A stretch of 9,253 nucleotides of DNA from JAQVIJ01 sp041287365 (lineage in GTDB: Bacteria > Desulfobacterota > Dissulfuribacteria > Dissulfuribacterales > DYLC01). The stretch covers positions 1-9,253 of the forward strand of contig JBEULL010000016.1 of NCBI GenBank assembly GCA_041287365.1, written 5' to 3'. Below the pieces are notes generated by a model. The model did no database searches, was not told the DNA's origin, and saw nothing but the letters and a program-made list of their open reading frames with translations. This document shows, piece by piece, positions 4,458 through 9,253 of this stretch. How positions within the stretch are numbered: the stretch's first letter is position 1; each line of letters begins with the position of its first letter. The translations under genes and the position numbers were made by a program.

Positions 4458-4553
4458 TTATAGTTGATTCTCAACTTCAACAGACAATTTCAAACCGACA
4501 CTATGCAGAACAGAATTCAAACTTTTTAATTTTGGATTAACCTCTGTTGTAAA
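4458..4553 (-). pseudogene. C-terminal fragment of a HigA-like antidote protein
   Basis: After the IS boundary the minus strand continues with TTEVNPKLKSLNSVLHSVG, then LKLSVEVENQL and TAA (4460-4458). This matches the C-terminal end of HigA-type antidotes (commonly GNPxLxxLLxVLxALGLRLSV), and aligns with the tail of the intact homologue at 1169-1468. About 30 codons survive. The helix-turn-helix and the cognate toxin gene are gone. It is followed 34 nt later by an attC half-site, so it was probably a cassette gene. Confidence 0.7.
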
Positions 4554-4575
4554 TAGTGGACACGAAAGCTCCTCA

Positions 4576-5495
4576 TCATGCCGCCATCTTATCTGCCATC
4601 CTCTCAAGGAACCGCCGTTCATATACAGCAGGAGACAGGTAGCCAAGCCTTGCCTGCCGCCTCTGTCTATTATAGAAAACCTCTATGTATTCGGTGATCT
4701 CATTCATAGCCTCTTGCCTGGTTGCAAATTGACGGTGATGAACCAGTTCATTTTTTAGAGTACCCCAGAAACTCTCCATAGGGGCGTTATCATAACAATT
4801 GCCCTTTCCGCTCATCGATACCTTCATATGGAATTGATCGAGCAGCCTCCGGTATTCATGGGAACAGTACTGGCTCCCCCGATCGGAATGATGGATCAGG
4901 CCGGCGGGAGGCCGCTTAACCGTCACTGCCCGGGTAAGGGACTCAATGACAAGATTCTTTGTCATCCGTGGACCCATGGCATAGCCCACAATCTCTCCGG
5001 TAAAAAGATCCTTGTGACCTGCAAGGTAAAGCCAGCCTTCTTGCGTGAGTATATATGTAATATCTGTAAGCCAGATCTGATTCGGGGCCGCAGCCTTGAA
5101 TTGCTGATTGAGCAGGTTCTCCGCCACGGGTAATGTATGTCTTGAATCAGTCGTCGCCTTAAACTTCCTTTTCTGTTTACAATATATCCCCAGCTTCTGC
5201 CTGATCCGTCTGATCCTGAAAATCCCCACCTTTACGCCATGCCCGGCAAGCTCAACCTGCAATCTCCCGGGCCCACAGGTCTCACGGGTCCTCCTGTGCG
5301 CCGCCCTTATCTCCAATTCAAGCCTCTGCTCCTCTTGGGTATGTCTTGAAGGTCTACGATTGAGCCATAGGTAAAACCCGCTTTTGATACCTTCAAGATA
5401 CGGCACATTGCAGAGACAGAATACCTGAGCCGCATCCGCTTCATGACCGCATACCTCGCTGCGACTCCTTCGCAAAGTATGCTGCCGCTTTTTTT
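4576..5495 (-). pseudogene. IS3-family orfB (integrase-core transposase), frameshifted
   Basis: The open part, about 5386 down to the TGA at 4578-4576, encodes the DDE integrase core: NQIWLTDITYI (first Asp), HHSDRGSQY (second Asp) and NAPMESFWGTLK (Glu), ending with RRQARLGYLSPAVYERR. The HTH_21-like region (FYLWLNRRPS onward) precedes it. The natural N-terminus, with MKRMRLRYSVSAMCRILKVSK, lies in the neighbouring frame, the -1 frame relative to orfA. The two join at a run of four A (5382-5385) where one A appears to be missing. A normal OrfB would be made by -1 slippage from orfA as a fusion; here the lost base breaks it. A TTG at 5475 opens a long frame, but its first 30 residues are out of register and unlike any transposase. 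Confidence 0.88.
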
Positions 5496-5758
5496 AATAT
5501 GTCACGCTCCATCCTGACCTGGGCCAGCTCCCGTTTGACCCTGGCAAACTCCATCTCCAGCTCTGTAAGAGACCTTTGCTCTTTACCTACATCCCCGAGC
5601 TTACCCTCCTTGTGCGCCTTGACTCAGTATCCAATTGTCGAAGGGGCAACCGATAACCCGCGGCCTGCCTCAGGTATGCTCAACCCACCCTCTGTTATGA
5701 GCTTAACCGCTTCCTCTCGAAACTCCCTCGTATAAACCGCCCTGGGAATCCTCTTTAT
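5441..5758 (-). pseudogene. IS3-family orfA (helix-turn-helix subunit), broken
   Basis: The minus strand reads KRIPRAVYTREFREEAVKL, then SIPEAGRGLSVAPSTIGY, stop, VKAHKEGKLGDVG, and LEMEFARVKRELAQ with MERDILKKAAAYFAKES, ending at TGA 5446-5444. This is the usual IS3 OrfA: an N-terminal HTH_Tnp_1 fold and a C-terminal leucine-zipper-like helix. TGA at 5626-5624 replaces the Trp codon expected in the common (K/G)YWVK block. The position where ATG is expected, 6 nt after GGAGGT, is ATA (5758-5756). So both initiation and elongation are impaired. Confidence 0.85.
5488..5495 (-). promoter_or_regulatory. A7G slippery sequence for -1 frameshifting in the IS
   Basis: Seven A then G on the minus strand (cttttttt on plus) near the end of orfA. 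In IS3-family elements such a heptamer directs -1 ribosomal frameshifting to make the OrfAB transposase. The -1 frame here continues into the OrfB N-terminus, as required. Confidence 0.65.
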
Positions 5759-5811
5759 GTTGACACCTCCATATTAATATTATACCGTAACTTTGGTGTC
5801 CACTAAAACCA

Positions 5812-5937
5812 TCATAGGTCAAATATTGTGATTGCAAGAGGATCAAGGAATACAGTGGCAGCATCTTCGAAGCTTACACGATGCTTTCGTTTATTTGATT
5901 CCGCCTTATTCTGATCCCACTCAAAATTGTAGTTCAT
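5812..5937 (-). pseudogene. brnT: N-terminal fragment of a BrnT-family toxin
   Basis: ATG 5937-5935 starts MNYNFEWDQNKAESNKRKHR, continuing VSFEDAATVFLDPLAITIFD. This is the BrnT signature (FEWDxxKAxxNxxKHxVSFEEAxTVFxDP). BrnT is a RelE-fold mRNA interferase of about 90-100 residues, normally followed by brnA. Only 41 codons remain before TGA (5814-5812), just ahead of the IS end; the strands bearing the catalytic residues and the brnA gene are missing. The gene starts 73 bp after a clean attC junction (G6011/T6010), so it was the first gene of its own cassette. A TATAAA lies at the 5' side of the ATG and may be its -10 box. Confidence 0.85.
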
Positions 5938-6004
5938 GTTTTTATTTATAATCCGAAATTGTGAACAACAAATGATCTCCTTTGCCAATATCCATGCTTC
6001 TTAT

Positions 6005-6074
6005 GGCTAACGGTCGGGTTCAGCCGCGTTGCGGAGCGCAGCGGAGCAACGTCGGCTGCAACCCATTGTCAGCC
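6005..6074 (-). other. Integron attC site between the res gene and the brnT cassette
   Basis: Minus strand: R'' GGCTGAC (6074-6068) containing the res TGA; AATGG; GTT; extrahelical G (6059); CAGCCG (6058-6053); extrahelical A (6052); CGTTGC (6051-6046); 13-nt loop (6045-6033); GCAACG; CGGCTG (6026-6021); AAC; CCGACC; R' GTTAGCC (6011-6005). The arms pair perfectly across 17 bp apart from the two extra bases, on the same arm and with the same spacing as in aadA attC. R'' and R' are complementary at 6 of 7 positions; the R'' has TGAC in place of TAAC. The predicted recombination point is between G6011 and T6010. Confidence 0.92.
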
Positions 6075-8909
6075 TCCCGTTCTCGCTTCCTCATATTGCA
6101 TGAGCAGGTCCCGAATCTCTCCAGGCTGTTGCGCCACTGCCCAGCGCCAATGGCCAAAGCCACCGTGGGCGTTCACCGCCTGCGTCCATTCGTCCAGATA
6201 GCGGCGCTTCACTTTGTCCTGTTCCGTGTCCTGACCCTTGGTTTCCAACACGAGATAATCGCCGTTCTTGAGCCGCACTAGAAAATCAGGACGATACTTC
6301 CGCACGACCCCGCGATACACGTAGAGCACCTCGAAGGCGAGGTGGTCGTTCTTGACCCAGGCCGCCACCGCCTCGCTATCGTCCAGCACGAAGGCGTCGG
6401 ACGCCTCCCATGTGCTGTCGTAGACGCAGACGTTGATGTGCGACTTGCGGGTTCGCTCACACGGTTTGCCTGTATACCAGGTGCGCATGTCTCCCGTGGA
6501 GCGGATGGGATGATCGCGGTCGAACACGGGAGTCAGGCGCTCGGTGTTCTTCTGCCGCACTGCCTCCCACACGTGTTGGACGACCCGAGACATGTTCAGC
6601 GTGATGACCAAGCGCCGGCGCAGCTCATCCTGATAGAAGAGAGGCGGCGAGATGGCGATCTTGTCGGAGCGGATGAACTGTTCCACGATACGCACCAACT
6701 GGGCCAGCAAGACCTCGCGGCTCCCCTGCCAGGTGTGCTTCATCTGGTCGAACACGTCTCGCGCCGTCTCGAAGATGATGCGCTGGGTGCGGAACTCACG
6801 GGCCAGGCGTTCCAGCTCGATGCGGTTGACCTTGGTCACGTCCGGCTTGCCTTCGAGGATCGGTGCCAGCTCGGCCACCTGGGCCGTTTGGGCCGCGTCC
6901 AGTTCCAGCGGACGCACCTTCGACCAATCCAGCGTTAACCTGGGCTGGAACACGCGGTCAATGCGCACCACATTCGGCCAGCGGATTTCGAACTCCACCT
7001 TCGCCGGGTCGGGTTCGACAGCGGTCTTGGGCGTGGGTGGCGGCGGCGGTCCGCCTTCCCCGCCTTCGTGCGGCAAGAAGGTGAAGGGCACACCGAAGAT
7101 GTTGACGTACTCCGGCTCGAACAGCCCCGTTTCGAGATTCACCTCATAGGATGTGCGCCTCAAGCCCCGCCCCACGACCTGCTCGCAGAGCAACTGGCTG
7201 GTGAAGGCCCGTAACCCCATGATGTGAGTGACGGTCTTGGCGTCCCATCCCTCCGAAAGCATGCCGACGGATATGACCTTCTGGATCTTCTCGCCGGGCT
7301 GTCCGGTCTTGCCCACCGTGTCCACCGTCTGGCGAAGGAGTTCCGCCTGCTCGGCCTTGGTCAACTTGCGTGCCACTGGTCCGTAATCTTCCTGTTCCTC
7401 GCCATCCGCGTTCTCGTTCGGTGTCTCAACAGGGCTGGCGGGTTCTTCATGCGCCTCCGCCTCGTCCAGGACCCTGGAATCGATATGCAGGATGCGCTCG
7501 GGATCGCATAGTTCGTCGATGTGGATGCGCCGCGAATCGAAGGCGTGCTTGACCCGCGCGGCGGTCTCGGTGCGGTTGCAGACGGTGATCATTACCGGCG
7601 GCGTGGGCATCCCGGCCTCGCGCCATGCCTTCCACGCCTCGCGCCAGTCGTAGCCCAGCAAGTAATAGGCGTTCAGCACCAAATCGGGCAGCGGTTCCTC
7701 GGGGTTGGCGCGGCGGTTGAGGTCATCCTTCACGTCGGGGTCGTTGTAGATGTGGTAGAGGCGCGACTTATATGTCTTGGCGTCCGGCACGGCATCGTCT
7801 CGCACCACGACGCGCGGGGTCTTCACCAAGCCCGACTCAATGGCGTCGTTCAGGCCGAAGTCGCTGACGATCCAGCCGAACAGCGCCTCCTCGCTGCTTT
7901 TCTTCCCTGAGGGCGCGAAGGGCGTGGCGGAAAAGTCGTAGCAGGTGAGGATGCCCCGGGAGCGGTGGAGCCGGTCCAGCCCTCCGACCCACACGGTTGC
8001 CTCCTCGGCGCTGTCCTTCAGGTCGCGGGCGCGCCGGTACTTGCCCTCTGCCTCCCAGTTGACGCGCCAGGCGTGGTGCGCCTCGTCGTTGATCACCAGG
8101 ATATTTCTGGCGCCCGCCATCTCGCCCAGCACCTCGCGGGTATAGGCTTCATCGCTCTTGACGCCGCGCTTGTCCACGCTGCGATGCTTCTTGATCTGCT
8201 CTTCACTCTCCCAGGCCAGCGCGTGCCAGTTGCGCACGAACACCTTGCCTTGCCGCAGCTTGTCGAGTAGAGCCGAGGGCACGATGTTGAATGCCTCGTA
8301 GTAGTTGCCCGCGCCTGCCGTCTCCAGTACTGCAAGCCTGCTCTTCACCGTCAGTCCGGGCGCAACGACCAGCACGTTTTTCGAGAAGCGCGCGTCCTGC
8401 GGGTTCGCCACCTTGTTGAGGATGTGCCAGGCGATCACCATCGCCATCACGATGGTCTTGCCCGAACCGGTCGCCATCTTGCAGCATTGCCGGACGAATT
8501 CTCCACCATCGCCGGGAATCTCGATGCCCACCCGTTCTGCAGCCGGAGCCTCGGTCAGCCAGATGAGCGTCTCCACCGCCTCCAACTGGCAGAAGAAAAA
8601 GCGCCGCGAATCGAACTCCTCCGGGTCGCGCCAGTGCTCCAACAGGCGCTTGGTGATGGTGGTGACGCCCGGATAGCCCGCCTCGCACCAGGCCTTGACC
8701 CGCGGACGGATCTGATTGACGAGCGGAATCTCGACGAAGATGCCGGGGTCGTCGAACGACCGTGAACCCGGCGTGGCCACCACATAGCCCGCCGGACGGC
8801 GGCCTTCGACCAGGTCGAAGGTGCGCGTCTCGCGCTCGTAGCGCCAGTGCCGCTGAGGCTCCTCGTAGGGCGAATTGATAATGAGGCGGTCAATCGTGGT
8901 GCGGGGCAT
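6069..8909 (-). CDS. res: Type III restriction enzyme, Res (helicase-nuclease) subunit
   Basis: 946 residues from ATG 8909-8907, one nt over the methyltransferase stop (TGATG); a GTG one codon earlier is possible. Superfamily 2 helicase motifs, numbered from that GTG: Walker A MATGSGKT (146-153), DEAH in INDEAHH (276-279), FSATPF (327-332), SVGMLSEGWD (548-557) and EQVVGRGLRR (577-586). The C-terminal nuclease shows PD (875-876) and ETK (890-892), the PD-(D/E)xK pair. An acidic linker (about 483-510) and a Pro-rich stretch near 616-630 separate lobes. Type III Res works with Mod: ATP-driven translocation or sliding after recognition of unmodified sites, then cleavage. All key residues are present, so it should be active if mod is whole. 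It is GC-rich compared with the mazEF cassette. Its TGA lies within the R'' of an attC. Confidence 0.95.
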   Translation of the reverse strand: MPRTTIDRLIINSPYEEPQRHWRYERETRTFDLVEGRRPAGYVVATPGSRSFDDPGIFVEIPLVNQIRPRVKAWCEAGYPGVTTITKRLLEHWRDPEEFDSRRFFFCQLEAVETLIWLTEAPAAERVGIEIPGDGGEFVRQCCKMATGSGKTIVMAMVIAWHILNKVANPQDARFSKNVLVVAPGLTVKSRLAVLETAGAGNYYEAFNIVPSALLDKLRQGKVFVRNWHALAWESEEQIKKHRSVDKRGVKSDEAYTREVLGEMAGARNILVINDEAHHAWRVNWEAEGKYRRARDLKDSAEEATVWVGGLDRLHRSRGILTCYDFSATPFAPSGKKSSEEALFGWIVSDFGLNDAIESGLVKTPRVVVRDDAVPDAKTYKSRLYHIYNDPDVKDDLNRRANPEEPLPDLVLNAYYLLGYDWREAWKAWREAGMPTPPVMITVCNRTETAARVKHAFDSRRIHIDELCDPERILHIDSRVLDEAEAHEEPASPVETPNENADGEEQEDYGPVARKLTKAEQAELLRQTVDTVGKTGQPGEKIQKVISVGMLSEGWDAKTVTHIMGLRAFTSQLLCEQVVGRGLRRTSYEVNLETGLFEPEYVNIFGVPFTFLPHEGGEGGPPPPPTPKTAVEPDPAKVEFEIRWPNVVRIDRVFQPRLTLDWSKVRPLELDAAQTAQVAELAPILEGKPDVTKVNRIELERLAREFRTQRIIFETARDVFDQMKHTWQGSREVLLAQLVRIVEQFIRSDKIAISPPLFYQDELRRRLVITLNMSRVVQHVWEAVRQKNTERLTPVFDRDHPIRSTGDMRTWYTGKPCERTRKSHINVCVYDSTWEASDAFVLDDSEAVAAWVKNDHLAFEVLYVYRGVVRKYRPDFLVRLKNGDYLVLETKGQDTEQDKVKRRYLDEWTQAVNAHGGFGHWRWAVAQQPGEIRDLLMQYEEARTGG

Positions 8910-9253
8910 CACTCCACCTCTCCTTCGGCTTCGCTCAGGACAGGCAGCACCTTTAGGCTCTCGATCCCCCGGTCGTCCACGATCTTCACCGCGATGCGCC
9001 TGTGCTCGCCAGGCTCGAAGGGCAGCGACACCGTGCCCCGGTAGGCTTCGATGCGCTCCTCGTCGATCTCGGCCTTGAGGTTCCTCGCCAGCCGCGCCCA
9101 GCCTTCCTTCTCCCCGGCCATCGGGAAGAAGACCTGGCGCGGATAGAGGCTCCGGCCGTCGTAGTCGGTATCGAGCATCCAGACGGCGATTTTGTCTTCG
9201 CCGCCTGATTCGATGCCGCCGGTCTTCGTGTTGTAGTAGTCGAAGCCGTGCAC
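8909..9253 (-). CDS. mod: Type III DNA methyltransferase (Mod), C-terminal part
   Basis: The frame is open at the window edge; 114 codons and the TGA (8911-8909) are visible. The sequence GFDYYNTKTGGIESGG, then IAVWMLDTDYDGRSLYP and RQVFFPMAGEKEGWARLA resembles the C-terminal region of type III-associated site-specific DNA methyltransferases. The catalytic DPPY and the SAM-binding motif would lie upstream. It would methylate adenine at the recognition site and supply target recognition for Res. It overlaps res, so the two are one operon. The last residues, LSEAEGEVE, come from a small dispersed repeat inserted at the 3' end. Identification rests on the C-terminus and on the neighbour. Confidence 0.8.
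   Translation of the reverse strand: MHGFDYYNTKTGGIESGGEDKIAVWMLDTDYDGRSLYPRQVFFPMAGEKEGWARLARNLKAEIDEERIEAYRGTVSLPFEPGEHRRIAVKIVDDRGIESLKVLPVLSEAEGEVE
8921..8947. repeat. Small dispersed repeat encoding the last residues of Mod
   Basis: The plus strand ccttcggcttcgctcagg, followed by acaggcag, belongs to a family of short repeats seen in many environmental bacteria, recognisable in proteins as LSEAEG or LRLRSGQA depending on frame. Here it is read as PVLSEAEG at the Mod C-terminus. The acaggcag end also resembles the repeat cluster at 251-286. Confidence 0.5.

Larger units (their letters stand above)
4554..5805 (-). mobile_element. Degenerate IS3-family insertion sequence
   Basis: The ends are imperfect inverted repeats: tagtggacacgaaag at 4554-4568 and the complement of ctttggtgtccacta at 5791-5805, 14 of 15 matching. 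The trinucleotide aaa flanks both ends and may be the 3-bp target duplication usual for the family. Inside are orfA and orfB in the IS3 arrangement with an A7G slippery site between them. Both reading frames carry lesions, so the element cannot make its transposase. Its two flanks are different genes: BrnT on one side, HigA-like on the other. Confidence 0.85.

Noticed and set aside
5386..5475. N-terminal 30 residues of the long transposase frame starting at TTG 5475 as a true protein start
   Set aside because: They are out of register; the conserved OrfB N-terminus is in the adjacent frame, so the frame is a product of the one-base loss.
4545..5814. Wider IS borders beginning TG on both sides (tgttgtaaatag and tgatggttttag)
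   Set aside because: Only 18 of 24 positions match and the flanking triplets differ, while the borders 4554-5805 give 14 of 15 matching end bases and aaa on both sides. IS3 elements usually begin TG, so some doubt remains.
6342..6938. Plus-strand open frame of 198 codons opposite res
   Set aside because: Antisense to the conserved Res C-terminal region; no ribosome site or domain pattern.
8909..8912. GTG at 8912 as the res start
   Set aside because: Possible (GTGA overlap), but the ATG one codon later with the TGATG overlap is the commoner arrangement; the difference is one residue.

Overview
The window reads as an accessory island of a bacterium, with nearly every gene on the minus strand. 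Promoters of the TTGACA / TATAAT type, GGAGG ribosome sites and a mosaic of AT-rich and GC-rich genes fit a Gram-negative host. The small dispersed repeats resemble those common in sediment or groundwater bacteria such as Desulfobacterota, but the host cannot be fixed from this sequence.

The main result is that much of the window looks like the remains of a chromosomal integron cassette array without its integrase. Two sites (3699-3756 and 6005-6074) have the full spacing of integron attC sites: an R'' box ending in (T)AAC or TGAC, 8 nt, one extrahelical base, a 6-bp stem, an extrahelical A, an inner stem, then 3 nt and 6 nt before the G of the recombination point. The same spacing is seen in half of a site cut by the window edge (1-33), and in a weaker one behind a HigA-type antitoxin (1093-1162). 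A fifth (4373-4424) looks like a hybrid of two sites. All point the same way (minus).

Layout from high to low coordinates, which is the direction of transcription. First comes the C-terminus of a type III restriction-modification methyltransferase (8909-9253, open at the edge), overlapping its restriction subunit res (6069-8909). The res stop codon lies inside the R'' box of an attC. Next is a BrnT toxin fragment (5812-5937), cut by a dead IS3-family element (4554-5805). On the other side of the IS is the C-terminus of a HigA-like antitoxin (4458-4553), followed by the hybrid attC. An intact mazE/mazF-type cassette follows (3705-4378); its R'' and its own 5' end are perfectly complementary, as expected of an excisable circle. 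A gene-free stretch with repeats (about 3400-3698) leads to an AAA_14/DUF4143-type ATPase (1992-3305) with its own promoter between inverted and direct repeats. Then comes a HigBA cassette (1099-1832) with a frameshifted toxin and an intact antitoxin. A RelE-superfamily toxin-antitoxin pair follows (429-997) whose toxin carries a CxxC...CxxC insertion. Last are an IS3-family transposase scrap, a YoeB fragment and the partial attC.

Functionally this is a store of defence and stability genes: six toxin-antitoxin loci (two intact pairs, one with a broken toxin, three fragments) beside a type III R-M system. No integrase, tRNA, rRNA or CRISPR array is seen.
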